Shown piece by piece: positions 44,744 to 56,207 of a stretch of DNA of 64,000 nt (within the stretch, counting starts at the first letter, position 1; each line of letters starts with the position of its first letter). The stretch spans positions 8,673,375 through 8,737,374 of the forward strand of contig NC_133109.1 of NCBI RefSeq assembly GCF_022965805.1, written 5' to 3'. The notes under the pieces are model-generated. The model was not told where the DNA came from. It saw only the letters and a list, made by a program, of their open reading frames with translations, and ran no database searches. The translations under genes and the position numbers were made by a program. The DNA is from Primulina eburnea. Its lineage: Eukaryota; Streptophyta; Magnoliopsida; Lamiales; Gesneriaceae.

Positions 44744-45229
44744 CTAGAGCCAACTACCCATATGCATAAAACCCATTGATTCGCGATGCTTGTCGAATAA
44801 TGGTCCAGGTAAAGGCCTAATTAGTGGATCAACAACATAATCTGCGGAGCCGACTTTGTCAATAGACACTTCTCTTCTTTCCACAATCTCTCCGAGGATG
44901 TGGTACTTTCTCAATACTAGTTTGGATTTCTGATGAGACCTTGGCTCCTTTGCTTGAGCTAAAGCTCCCGTGTCGTCACACAACACCGGGACAGGAGCAA
45001 CTCCATTAGGAATGACGCCCAACTCTTGGAAGAAATTCCTTATCCAAACAGCCTCCCTTGCTGCATCCGATGCAGCAACGTATTCGGCCTCTGTGCTGGA
45101 ATCCGTAGCATTGTCTCGCTTGGAACTCTTCCAAGAGACAGCAGCACCATAGAGCATGAATACAAAATCAGAGGTTGACTTCAAGTCATCGATACCGCTT
45201 TGGAAGCTAGAGTCGGTATAGCCTTCCAA
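44744..45229 (-). pseudogene. Copia-2 RNase H domain
   Basis: A 161-codon stretch colinear with the Copia-1 RNase [31 protein letters not shown] with the catalytic Glu, CDDTGALAQA and the [10 protein letters not shown] tail. It differs at scattered residues, including CDNTGA to CDDTGA and LAKPLPG to LIRPLPG. It is cut off from the upstream RT by frameshifts around 45230-45290. Confidence 0.85.
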
Positions 45230-45279
45230 TTTTAGTTCTCCACCCCATAGACCAAGAACAATTTATTGGTCCTTCTCAA

Positions 45280-46044
45280 CTACTTGAGGATGTCTTTCAC
45301 AGCTTTCCAGTGTGAAAGACCAGGGTTCGATTGATATCTACTCACTACACTTAGTGCGAAAGCCACGTCAAGACGTGTAGATATCATCCCATACATGATG
45401 TTACCAATTGCCGAAGCATACGGAATGCGTGTCATCATCACTATCTCTGCATCAGTCTTAGGAGACAGACTTGGATAGGGACACGCCATGACACATTGGT
45501 AGATGTCCTCTCAAGGACTCATCCATCGAGAACCGCTTCACGATGGTATCATGTATGTGGACTGGGTGAGAGCAAGCCATCTTTTCGATCTATCTCTATA
45601 GATTTGTATCACAATACAAAAGATGCTTCACCCAAGTCCTGCATCGAAAACTTACTCTCTAACCATATCTTAGTTGATTGCAACATTCCTACATCATTCC
45701 CAATGAGTAGAATGTCATCAACATAAAGTACCAGGAATGTCACAACACTCCCACTGACCTTCTTATACACACAGGGTTCCTCAGGATTCTTAGTAAATCA
45801 ACTCTTTGATTGTACTATCGAATCTGAGGTTCCAACTCCTAGATGCCTGCTTTAGACCATAAATAGATCTTTGAAGTTTGCATACCATATGCTCACTTCC
45901 GATAGATGTAAACCCTTCAGGTTGAGACATGTAAATCACTTTCTTAAAATCCCTATTAAGAAAGGCTGTCTCAACATCCATCTGCCATATCTCATAGTCA
46001 TACCATGCAGCTATGGCTAGCAAAATCCTTATGGACTTGAACAT
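45280..46044 (-). pseudogene. Copia-2 reverse transcriptase, broken
   Basis: The upstream piece (45790-46044) has AIAAWYDYEIWQMDVETAFLN and KLQRSIYGLKQASRSWN. The YVDD catalytic segment is readable near 45700-45735 (LYVDDILLIGND) in another frame. The piece at 45280-45489 has PYASAIGNIMYGM and TRLDVAFALSV. Indels separate the three, so no RT can be made. All core RT motifs remain recognisable, so the decay is modest. Confidence 0.84.
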
Positions 46045-46239
46045 TGCGATTGGGAAAAGGTTTCCTCATAGTCAACTCCTTGTCTTTGAGTACATCCTTT
46101 TGCCACCAATCGCGCCTTGAAGGTCAACACCTTCCCATCCTCCCCAAGTCCCTGTGGGAACAGTTCCCACAGGTGGATCCACAAGATCCTACACTTGGTT
46201 CGAATGCATGGAATTCAACTCAGATTCCATTGCTTCAAG

Positions 46240-46823
46240 TCACTTGGATGAATTGGCATCAGATAACGCTTCCTTGAAGGTCCTTGGATCACATCCATGG
46301 TTAGGCTCATCATGGCCCTCTTCAAGAAGCTGACCATACCTCATAGGTGGTCTCGAGACTTTCTCGTACCTGCTAGGAGCTTGTATCTCCTCTCTTGGCT
46401 CATTGGGTGTGGGTTCTATAATTGCGGGTTTCTCTCGAACCTTTTCGAGTTCTATCATCTCCATTTTTCTATCCAATAGAAAATCCTTTTCCAAAAAGGT
46501 TGCATTCCTAGAAACAAAAACCTTTGTTTCTTGGGGATGATAGAAATAATATCCAACTTAATTCCTTGGATATCCCACAAAGTAACATAAAATGGATCAA
46601 CAATCCAATTTATCTCCCACTACCTGCTTCACATAAGCAGGGCTCCCCATATTCTAAGATGAGAATATTTGGGAGGCTTACCCATCCATATCTCATATGG
46701 TGTCTGCCTTTGAATGGACATTTAATGGAATATCTTTTAACTTTAAGTTATAGAGATCGTTTTCAAGTTCTCAAGTACCAATTAAACATTCATTCTTGTA
46801 AATGTTGCAAACACCTTTGCTAA
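46240..46823 (-). pseudogene. Copia-2 integrase C-terminal remnant
   Basis: The piece at 46240-46494 has FLLDRKMEMIELEKVRE and RYEKVSRPPMRYGQ. Upstream, the GKPPKYSHLRIWG and HPQETKVFVSRN-like segments can be read in mixed frames up to about 46710. Beyond that the integrase core is missing, exactly as in Copia-1. Confidence 0.72.
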
Positions 46824-47113
46824 ATAAACAAGAATATCCATTTTTATCACAATAGAAATGGAAACAATGTTTTACACCAAACAGGTACAAACAAAACATC
46901 TCTTAAAATTAACTTAAAGTCATTGTTCAACAATAAGTAAACATCCTTAATAGCCTTGGCAGCAACTCTTGCTCCATTGTCCATCCTAAAGAAGGTCACA
47001 CCTTCCTTAAGCTTCCTACTTCTTCCCATCACCTGTAACCCATTACAGAGATGTGAGTCACAACCGGTATCTAATACCCAAGAAGTAGAGTTAATTGAAA
47101 TGTTTACTTAAAT
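46824..47113 (-). pseudogene. Copia-2 protease and pre-integrase remnants
   Basis: The stretch 46847-47032 reads MGRSRKLKEGVTFFRMDNGA and LLLNNDFKLILRDVLFVP, the region just after protease in this copia group. The DTGCDSHLCN protease active site lies at about 47050-47080 in frame with gag, after the same two stops as in Copia-1. The deletion junction lies near 46710-46740. Confidence 0.74.
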
Positions 47114-47974
47114 TTAGAACATACCGTTTCCAGAACACTTCTGGGCCAGATATTCCTTGCAATTTCGCTTCCAATGTCCAGGCTTCTTGCAGTGATGACA
47201 AACATCACCAGTCTTGTCAGCCTTAACTGGTCTGGCTGTCTCAACAGGATTCGGAGATTGCCTCAACAAGGGCACGTTCCTTTTGGGACGTTGGAAAGAA
47301 CTCTTCTTTCCCTTCCCATGTGGATCAATCTTCGTACCAGATGAAGAACCCACATAAAGAACCAACTTCTCTTTCTTGATGGTGGATTCAAACGTAACAA
47401 GCATGTTCACCAACTCCTCAAGGGTCGGTTCCATCTTGTTCATGTTGAAATTCACCACAAAAGGATCAAATGAGCTAGGCAGCGATAATAGCAACACGTC
47501 GGTGGTCAACTCCGAAGGCAAGATCATATCCATGCCAACGAGCTTGTCCACGAGCCCGATCACCTTTAGGCCATGCTCATGGACCGAGGCCCCATCTCGC
47601 ATGCGCAAAGTGATCAGCTCCTTGACGGTAGCATGCCTAAGAGGACGCGTTTGCTCTCCAAAGAGCTCCTTGAGGTGCAAATGAATGTCAGCAGCACTCT
47701 TTGCACCCTCAAAACGCCTCTGCAGCTCATCATTCATAGAAGTCAGCATATAACACCTGGCTATCAAGTCATGGTCACACCATTCCTTGTAAGCCTGCAA
47801 TTCCTCAGGATTGCAGTCAGTCGGAGCCTCAACAGGGGGCGACTCAGTCAGTGTATATGCTACATTTTCCGAATTCAAGACGATTTTCAGGTTTCTTAGC
47901 CAAGTGAGGTAATTAGGTCCAGTTAATATGTGTTTTTCGAGTATTATAGATATCGGATTGCGCATCGAAGACAT
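47114..47974 (-). CDS. Copia-2 gag protein
   Basis: An intact 286-codon gag starting MSSMRNP, about 90 percent like the Copia-1 gag by eye. It has the UBN2-type capsid region (LTGPNYLTWLRNLK, LKELFGEQTRPLRHATVKEL) and a CCHC knuckle CHHCKKPGHWKRNC near residues 261-274. It is the only open frame in the element, as in Copia-1. That both gags stay open while pol is decayed in both copies suggests either selection on gag or recent derivation. It ends at the conserved GNGMF followed by stops. Confidence 0.88.
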   Translation of the reverse strand: MSSMRNPISIILEKHILTGPNYLTWLRNLKIVLNSENVAYTLTESPPVEAPTDCNPEELQAYKEWCDHDLIARCYMLTSMNDELQRRFEGAKSAADIHLHLKELFGEQTRPLRHATVKELITLRMRDGASVHEHGLKVIGLVDKLVGMDMILPSELTTDVLLLSLPSSFDPFVVNFNMNKMEPTLEELVNMLVTFESTIKKEKLVLYVGSSSGTKIDPHGKGKKSSFQRPKRNVPLLRQSPNPVETARPVKADKTGDVCHHCKKPGHWKRNCKEYLAQKCSGNGMF

Positions 47975-49778
47975 TGTCGATTTGTACTGAAAAGTAAAAA
48001 CAGATAAATGTTGATGACTATTTTAATTATTTAATAAGATATAAAGTTTGGACTTTTACTTTATAAATAATTACTCCCACTGTTTTGACATTTTTCACTA
48101 CCCTCTAGTGAAAACGGGAAACTCCTTTCCTCAGTAGGTACGTAAGGTCCAATCAGCGAATTATGATCCCGATTATACAGCCAATCACAATTCCTAAAAG
48201 GTAGTTTCCCAATTGCATCACAATGCAACCCTTAACGTAAACTTTTGTCTCACGTTTGATTAGGACCCATTATAGACGTCGTTCATCTTTACGTGTCAAG
48301 CCTTACCCATCGATGTTGAACCTTAATGGACGGTCGCCATGAGTTCCCTCAATTATCTGAGCCGAAGTCATGGGAGTTCCACGTAGTTCACATCACCATG
48401 TCAATGGATGTCACAGCTTTCCGGCACCCAGGGCCCCCTCAATAATATGAGCCGAGCCCCGAGTACGGGTAGCGTTCATCATGCATCCATTGTCGATGGA
48501 AGACAAGGAAATTATAAATAAATTTATAATTCCCCTTTTCGGACTTGATATTAATTTTGAATCTTATTCAATATGAGGGTTTTTAATTTTGAAAGGTCTC
48601 ATCATTAATTTTATTTTAAAAGCTCGCCATGTTTGATCGTATGTTTGCCGGATTCATGCAACTTTTGTTATTATAATAATAATAACGCACATACTCATTA
48701 TTTATAACATATCATGCATATATTATAAATAGAAAACAGTACAAGGATGATCAATCGCCCCAAAACTAATGGCCCGTGTGAGCCAAACACGGGCCTAGGT
48801 CCAATCCTAGGGTAAATGCAAGGGATGCAATGCAACTAAATTATTACATTAGCATCCAATATTACATGTCTTCGATCTTCATAATCATCAAGGCCACCAT
48901 CTTCCAATCTTGATCTTCCACTATTCTAATATTTACAATTAAATATCCATGGCACATAGGGATACATCTCATGGGGTGGGAACGGGCCATAAACCAAGCC
49001 CACTTTAAATTGATAATTATTACAATCATACAACACAAATATCCTAGCATACACCTAGCAAATTGGGCTTGGGCTTTTGATCATCCTTCATGCATAATAT
49101 CACATATCATACACCATCAATTAATTATCACTATAATTAATTGATCCAATATTATATATCTTGATCCAATCACTAACCGCCACAATTATAAATTAAATTA
49201 ACAAAGTATACAAACACCTTTGTCTACTTTCAAATTAATTTATTCATAATCGAATTTCTTGTAAATCACAATTTACTATAAATAATTAAAGTCCCACTTC
49301 AATTATTTATTTTATGAGAAAATATGTGCAACAATTGTAAATTTAAACTTAAGGGCCCAAAATTCATTTTTCACCAAAAATACATTGGCCCATTTAAATT
49401 TCACAAAATATGTTGACCATCTAATGGCCCAACAACACAAGGCCCATGACACTAAGATTATCCAAAACACTTTTGGAAACCCTAGTCGTCATTACCGTCG
49501 CCGGAGCTCCGTCGCCGGATTCCGGCAACACAAAAAATTTTTTATTTTTTTTTATTTTAAAAATGAAGCATTTCGGGCAGCCCCTTGGGCTGCCCCTCGG
49601 CTGCCCGAAATTTTCAGCCCGAAATTTTCGGGCAGCCCGGCCCCGAAAAACATTTTTTTTTTTTTTTTGTTTTGTAAATTTCGGCCTTGATGTTTTATTG
49701 CACAAAAAAAATCTCAAACGGTTAGAAATCGATCTCAACATAATATTATGCAAATATTACACAAAAACCGTAACCATA
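47975..49778 (-). mobile_element. Copia-2 5' leader (about 1.8 kb, non-coding)
   Basis: Colinear with the Copia-1 leader, AT-rich, no protein domain. Contains poly-T/A runs near 49540 and 49651 and the GGGCAGCC palindromes at 49572-49647. Its outer part differs from Copia-1 by indels. Confidence 0.75.
49572..49647. repeat. Palindromic GGGCAGCC cluster in Copia-2 leader
   Basis: CGGGCAGCC and GGCTGCCCG blocks alternate with TTTCGGGC spacers. It is the same position and motif as in Copia-1 but shorter, with a different arrangement, so the cluster changes quickly. Confidence 0.78.
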
Positions 49779-49790
49779 GCTTTGATACCA
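49779..49790 (-). other. Copia-2 primer binding site
   Basis: TGGTATCAAAGC on the minus strand, two bases inside the 5' LTR. One mismatch to initiator tRNA-Met, different from the one in Copia-1. Confidence 0.78.
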
Positions 49791-49792
49791 CT

Positions 49793-51858
49793 TGAAAGCG
49801 AACCGGTTACGGTGGCCGGAAACGCAACGGAAGCACAAAAATCGAATTTTTATGAAGAAAATTTCGGCCACCATGGAATCTTTGTGTAATATTTTCGAAA
49901 TCAAACAAAAACACATGCATAGGATGTTTTAGAAAATTACCTATCAACCTCTTGAGGTTGATGTAATGGCTCCAACTAAAGTATGAATACTTTAGCTCTT
50001 CTTGGTAGAAAATCTACAAGCACACCTTCTTCCTCTTCAAGAATAAGGCCCACCACTTAGCTATGTAAATCCCTTCTTACTTTGCACTAGAAAAGCAAGA
50101 AGATTTTTCAAAGAGAAATTTTGTTCTCAACAAATTGAAGAACAAAACAAGAAAAATTTTTAGGAGAGAAAAGCTTAGAGTTTCGGCCAAGGTGAGAGTA
50201 AGAATGAGGGAGAGAAGTTGAGTCTAGGTAGTGAGAAAAGCAACTCTCAAAAGCAACAAAAAGTTGCATGCCTAGTCTCCAACCCTTCACCTCTCCAAAG
50301 CATGCAAACCCTAGAATGACATGCATATAATATAGTTTTTAACACATTAAAAACCATAGACTAAATTTTAATTATCTCAAACACATTTGAGATTAATTAA
50401 ATACTACTTGAATTTATTCAAGTCCCACTAGTTAAATAATTATTTTAATTGAGCTCTACTAGACTTAATAATATTAATTCAACACTTGAATTATATTTAA
50501 TTATTTGGACTCTACTAGGTCCACAAGTGTTTAATTAATTCAACACTTGAATTAATTTAATTTAGTCCCCAATAATGTTTATGAAAATCACAATTTTCAA
50601 CTACATTATTTACTTGGTCAAATTTTAATCTTAGGAACACTTCCATAAATTAAAATTTATATTTCTCTCTTAGAAGTCATACTTCTATTTTTCTTAACGC
50701 TTATAAACACATTTATAAGCCGTTCAACACATTGAACTATTTTTACTTCTCATCGGGATTTACAAAGCAAGTACTTGTGTGGCCCTCAATGGTTCATTGA
50801 TACAACTAGCCGTGGGTTCACATCTCTATGTGATTCGGACTAAACATGTCCTTATTCGAGCATACCCCAATTGCTCCATTCTTACTTATCAACTCCTTGA
50901 TAGTAAGAACGTCAGAACTCAAGTCTGATAGTACCCAACCAATCACGTTAAACGCCTAGCAGCATCGCTTACGTGATTCCCTAGGTATCACATGATAGTG
51001 CCTGCAAGAACCATTCAATTATGGTTAGCGTACAGTACGGTCCCTTCAACTCATATATCCCGACCGATTCGACAACTATTGGTCTATCGAGAGTTGTCAA
51101 TGAATCGATACTATGTGTCATGTTGTGGTTGCATCGATGGTGTAATCTATGAAACCCCTTTCATAATTACCACCATACTCTGATCAGAGATTTCAACCCA
51201 CACATACATGAAAAACACATAGGATATCCATACCCGTAGGTAAGCGGTGAATCCCCGACTACAATGCATCGACTCCTATGTGTTTCGACAGAACACCCAA
51301 CCTTGCCACCTGATGACCCCATGAGAGTCGGTAAACAAGTCAAAGTGTAATTCTAGCACATAGAGTCTCAATGTTGTCCCGGGTCATAAGGACTAATTCT
51401 GTACAACCATAAACCAGGACTTTTCCACTCGATAAGTGAGAACCACTTGGAAAGTCCTTTTATGGAGGGTTGTTCAGTGCACTCTACAAGGAGCACCTAT
51501 CTGCATGTTCGGACATCACAATGTCCCCGACCAATGAAACATGGTACTCACATCGCAGATACTAGTCTCTAACTCGAGCGGCCTTTATCCTTCTTACTGG
51601 CGGCTGAATCGACTAGGAACGGTTTAGAATATACAGTATTCCAAATATGAGTTTCATGATACTCATCATATGAGCATCTCATATTCTTTCTACTATTTGT
51701 ATATTCAAGGGCTTTATCTATGCAACTAGCATGGGTATACAGATAAAGATGTGCCATAATAATAATTTCAAATATTATTAAAATAAAGATTGCTTATACA
51801 TAGAGTTTCATTGTGAACACTCGGCCAACACTTGGCTCGACGGGCACCTACTCTAACA
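49793..51858 (-). mobile_element. Copia-2 5' LTR (2066 bp)
   Basis: Same ends as 42666-44729 with scattered substitutions and small indels (for example near 50010-50050). The transcription start should lie within it, reading leftward. Confidence 0.9.
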
Positions 51859-51863
51859 GCTTC

Positions 51864-51876
51864 TGCACAGACTGCG
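51864..51876 (-). mobile_element. Element 2 5' LTR, piece 3 (13 bp)
   Basis: TGCACAGACTGCG continues the LTR after Copia-2 (the other copy reads TGGACAGACCGCG) and is cut by Element A at 51877. The rest should lie beyond the far end of Element A, outside the window. CTGCG (51872-51876) is the predicted Element A target-site duplication. Confidence 0.7.
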
Positions 51877-53494
51877 TGTGACACCCTGACCCGTTACAAT
51901 TAAAATACAGCGGAATTTAAAATTTTCTTTCAAACGGAAGGAGTTTCAAAATGCATTTTATAAAAGTGTTTACAAAATAACAACATGATCATTCCAATGA
52001 CATAACAAAATACAAAATATCATTAGTGTGATCATGTTACAAAATGGTACAAAATAATCATCCTTCTAATCTTCGTATGCATATGACCCCCATCCACAGT
52101 CAACGTCCCGGTCCGTCGCTCTTATCTGCATCATATGAAAATAACTGAAATGAGAATAAATCTCAGCAAGTGGAACTCTTACATAGCAATGATACATAGT
52201 ATACTCTGTAAAACATGGCTTTTAAATCATAAATACCATCGACTCTGAAACATGAATAACGTAGCAATAACTGTAGCAATAGCAATAGCAATAGATAGCA
52301 ATACGATGGTATTTCTCTTTTCTATGGTTGGATTGATATCAATAGTATCTGTGACTGTGGTTGTCAATATCCCATCGATATAAATCGATAACTGTGAGGG
52401 GATAAAAGCCTATGGTCGATGATCATCTAATTGCATGCAATGCTATGGCTATGATTAATCAATCCAATAAAACATTTGAATTCTCAATAACATTTAAAGC
52501 CGTCGTTTCGCAATCTCATAATATCTCTTGTATTCCCTTTTTAACAATAGTGAGACATCAATGCCTCCAATAGATAATCAATGAAATCAATACATAACAA
52601 TGGATCAATGGAAGGGAATAACACTTTGAAACCTTTAAAACACAATACATATAATATCATGTGAGCACAAGGGATGAAATTCCACTTACAAACCAATAGA
52701 ACACCTCCAACTATACTCTTGGTACACCACCTACAACAATAATCCATAAATAACACCAATATCAAGACTAAATCCAAGAGTCCATGCTAAATAATCCATA
52801 GAACCATCAAAACATCAAATCCAAAATAACCCTTAACTCGAAACCTCATTAGAATCGCACCAAAAACTTACCTAAGCTTCCTTATACCACGGAGAACGAT
52901 GATCTCAAGTCGGAAATCCAAATAACTCCAAGAAACAAAGATAGGAAGCAAAAGAAATGGAGGAAAACCCTTGCCAATGGAGGGAAATCTCGAATGGAAG
53001 GGAAAGAAATGGATAAGGTATGGCCAACAACTCCCAAAAAGTAGCTAAATATCTCGCCCATACTTACACCGCGGGTGCGGTCACACAAGCACCGCGGGTG
53101 CGCCATGCTCACGGCATTCCAAAATAAATCCCATGCACAATCACCGCGGGTGCGGTGCTACAAATACCGCGGGTGCGGTCTCACCGCGGGTGCGGTCCTT
53201 GCACTGCCGTGGGTGCGGTGATGCCACGGCCTTCCAAATCCAAAATGATGAATAGTACACCGCGGGGGCACTCATCTAAGAGCGCGGGTGCACTCTACTC
53301 ACGGCAATGAACAGTAACAAAACAACTAAAATCGATTCGAAACGCTGAAACGAACAATCAACACCAACTAACACCTCAAATAAATAATAACCAATAATAC
53401 TATAGCCCAAAACACAACTATAATCATCTAATCACAAAACCCAATTAACACAATAAAGCTTAAACCGTACCGTACACCGGGCTCGGCTATTACA
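51877..53494 (-). mobile_element. Element A 3' LTR (1618 bp)
   Basis: TGTGACACCC...GGCTATTACA, the same family as the LTRs at 13490-19917 but a different, shorter variant. Eight CCGCGGGTGCGG-type palindromes lie at 53068-53294. A PPT follows at 53495. The element is minus-strand; its 5' LTR is outside the window. Confidence 0.88.
53068..53294. repeat. Palindromic ACCGCGGGTGCGGT cluster, Element A LTR
   Basis: Eight units in 227 bp: five with the CCGCGGGTGCG core and three variants (CCGTGGG, GGGGGC, AGCGCGGG). It is the same motif as in the Element B LTRs, although the rest of the two LTRs is unrelated. Confidence 0.86.
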
Positions 53495-53507
53495 ATCTCC
53501 CCTCCTT
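53495..53507 (-). other. Element A polypurine tract
   Basis: AAGGAGGGGAGAT on the minus strand next to the 3' LTR, identical to that of the mini-elements. Confidence 0.85.
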
Positions 53508-53534
53508 AGAGGAATTTCGTCCTCGAAATTGACG

Positions 53535-54281
53535 TCACGGCACGAACAACTCAGGATACCTCTCTCTCATCTCAGTCTCTGGTTCCCACGTAGCCTCCTC
53601 AATCAAATGGTTCCTCCAAAGGACTTTAACGATGCCGATCTCTTTGTTCCTCAGAACTCTAACTGCGCGATCCAGAATCTGAATCGGAATCTCATGGTAA
53701 GTCAGACTCGGCGTCAAGTCCAATGGCTCATGGCGAAGAACATGGGAAGGATCTGCAATATACTTCCTGAGCATCGATACGTGAAACACATTATGGACTC
53801 TGTCAAGATCGGGCGGTAGGGCTAATCTGTAGGCTCGGTCACCCACTCTGTCCAATATCTCGAATGGACCAATGAATCTAGGGCTCAACTTGCCCTTCTT
53901 GCCAAATCGCATCACACCCTTGAGAGGTGTTATCTTCAGAAAAACATGATCGCCAACCTCGAACTGCAAAGGTCTACGACGAACGTCTGCATAGCTCTTC
54001 TGTCTGGACTGAGCAGTCTTCATCCTCTCTCTGATAACTGCAACAACATCGGCAGTCTGTTGGACCAACTCGGGACCCAACATCTTCCTCTCTCCAACCT
54101 CATCCCAAAACAAAGGGGATCTGCACTTCCTGCCATAAAGTGCCTCATACGGTGCCATGCCAATCGTCGCCTGGTAGCTATTGTTGTACGTGAACTCCAC
54201 AAGAGGCAACTTGGAATCCCAGCTACCAGAATAGTCAATAGTACAAGCTCTGAGCATGTCCTCCAGAATCTGAATGACTCT
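53535..54281 (-). pseudogene. Element A pol, C-terminal part (integrase end and chromodomain)
   Basis: About 248 codons closing the Element A polyprotein. It starts mid-integrase just after the catalytic Glu region (LEDMLRACTIDY), continues VEFTYNNSYQATIGMAPYEALYG, CRSPLFWDEVGE, a [18 protein letters not shown] module, HVSMLRKY, and ends with a type II chromodomain-like tail (IQILDRAVRVLRNKEI, VLWRNH, EEATWEPETEM). Such tails are known in chromoviruses to steer integration to heterochromatin. It is open to its natural stop. The upstream half lies at 62779-63998 on the far side of Element B, and the phase matches across the insertion. Confidence 0.88.
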
Positions 54282-54286
54282 CTCTG
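54282..54286. repeat. Target-site duplication CTCTG of Element B (second copy 62774-62778)
   Basis: CTCTG sits left of TGTGGGGACC and right of GCCTTACA. Both flanks are Element A pol. Confidence 0.95.
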
Positions 54287-55730
54287 TGTGGGGACCCGGG
54301 CTCTAACTCGATTCTTTTGGGATTTAATTGGATCTTATTAATAACATATGGGTCAAATTTTCGCTTTCTAACATTAAATCGAATGTTAACATAAAGCGTT
54401 TCATTTTTATTTAAACAAACATCAGTCAACAAACATTACATGTCGTGATCTAGTAGCTTTACTTGTTATACATGTCATAAGAACAACATAACATCTCTAG
54501 TATCAACATACAACTACTAGTACAACATAAAAAGTCTGCTGCTACACCCGGCATCACCACGCTATCAACTCTCTCGTCCTCGTCGTGACCCTGATCCTGC
54601 CCCACCTGTTGCCATGCACACATACAGACACGACAACAGCCGGATAACTCCGGTGAGAACATATCCCAGTATAAAACATGGATGCATGCAATGTCATAAA
54701 TCATGTACAAATGCATAGCATAAATCAAGTAACATGAATGAAATCTAAACATGTAAACGAATACAAATCTGTATTCAACATTTAAATCTTGACTCGACTC
54801 TTTTCTAATCTAGGGATCCCGGTGTGAATAAGACGGTCTGTTACCTACCCAACCACTCGGGGCAACGGTACGTCTTATTCCTAGACTTCGGTCAACTCTG
54901 TATCGAGGGTCTACACATAGAGCAAATCTACTACTATGCGACGATACACCGAAACGTCTAGTTTTGGCAAGTCTGCCAATCTCTCCTATCTCAGGACTCG
55001 AATATAAATCAATAAACAAGGCATTACATAATCAAATGTAATAACAATCTAGTATGTGATTTAGGGAAACTCGTATCAAATCTGAATCGAGTTGTGCAAT
55101 CCCAAGACCACATGAATTATACCTTTCTTGCCGAATCGTCGGTGTCGTCGTCGAAGTCTCGAGTTCACAATAGCCAACACAAATCTGAAATGGCATAGTC
55201 GAGGTGCACTCTATCAATATACATCTCAAACAACTCAATAAACATAGCTGAAATCGGTTTCAATACAATTCGACGGCGTAACGGCGTAGTTTCGCGATAC
55301 CGATCAACTCAAACAATAATAATCTATCATAATTCATTTCTAATCTCATCAACACATCAATATACATACTGAAATCTGTATCTACTCGATCCACCTATGC
55401 TGGAAATTCGAACCCATAGCATACAATATCCGTAATTCAATCCGTTTACGTTTCTACGATGCTTAGCATATCAAGAACACATATTCGCAACAAAATCATA
55501 AGTTCCCCAACATCCACAATCTGAATCATGCTGGAATTATATCAAACTTACGTCACTTTGTAGCCTTCAATGCAAGGAACACAAATCTTACCTCAGAATT
55601 AAAATCGGATGAACAACTCTTGCATAATTCTACTTTTTAGCATGAAGAAACTTGAAGGATTTCTTGGGAGCTCTCGGTTCTGAATTCTGAAGAATGAAGG
55701 AGTGATGTGTCAACATAACATATATATACC

Positions 55731-55738
55731 TCATGCCA
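55731..55738 (-). promoter_or_regulatory. Putative TATA box, Element B 3' LTR
   Basis: TATATATA about 40 bases beyond the palindrome cluster in sense direction. The same run in the active 5' LTR is at 62389-62396. Confidence 0.55.
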
Positions 55739-55779
55739 TGTGTCAAGACCAAAATCGAAGGTGGCAATTTCGCACGCAG

Positions 55780-56005
55780 ACCGCGGGTGCGGTAACTCAG
55801 GAGCGCGGGTGCGCTGTGTTCACGGCGACATTTTATTTCCTGAAATTCAATGACCGCGGGTGCGGTCCTTACATGACCGCGGGTGCGGTCTCACACCGCG
55901 GGTGCGGTCACGCTAACACCGCGGGTGCGGTGTCTGTTCGCAAAATTCCACAAATTTCTGTCACCTACACCGCGGGGGCGGTAGTCTAAGCACCGCAGGT
56001 GCAGT
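55780..56005. repeat. Palindromic ACCGCGGGTGCGGT cluster, Element B 3' LTR
   Basis: Eight units, five with the perfect ACCGCGGGTGCGGT inverted repeat and three variants, spaced 3-45 bp. It lies in U3 directly upstream of the TATA box. It is very rich in CpG. Confidence 0.9.
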
Positions 56006-56105
56006 GTGGCTTCGGCCATGCTTCAAAAATTCCACTCTAAATATCATGCATTCTCATGGTTTCAAGTCTCACATCGATGACAACGGATAATTCTCGAGCC
56101 TTACA

Positions 56106-56119
56106 TTTCTCCCCCTCTT
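56106..56119 (-). other. Element B polypurine tract
   Basis: AAGAGGGGGAGAAA on the minus strand, directly before the 3' LTR. Confidence 0.88.
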
Positions 56120-56207
56120 AGACAAGAGTTCGTCCTCGAACTCATAAGCAAGTAATCATGCAATTATATACAAAACTGTAAAGTCACAATGGGATGAAAG
56201 ACTCACA

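Larger units (their letters stand above)
42666..51858 (-). mobile_element. Copia-2, Ty1/copia element lacking the integrase core
   Basis: A 9193-bp element with LTRs 42666-44729 and 49793-51858, PPT 44730-44740, PBS 49779-49790 and TSD GCTTC. Internal layout, deletion point and stops match Copia-1, but the LTRs form a separate subfamily: no 80-bp duplication and many substitutions. The two LTRs of this copy differ at roughly 14 sites by eye, so it is older than Copia-1. It is inserted in the palindrome cluster of the Element 2 5' LTR. Confidence 0.92.
54287..56105 (-). mobile_element. Element B 3' LTR (1819 bp)
   Basis: TGTGGGGACCCGGG...CTCGAGCCTTACA. In sense direction: TGTAAGGCTCGAG start, palindrome cluster 56005-55780, TATA at 55738-55731, then the transcribed part. 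Short ORFs inside occur in both LTRs and show no domain. Confidence 0.93.

Noticed and set aside
55702..55989. ORF with TAGAV-like repeats (also at 62370-62657)
   Set aside because: A translation of the CCGCGGGTGCGG cluster, present identically in both LTRs of Element B, so not a gene.
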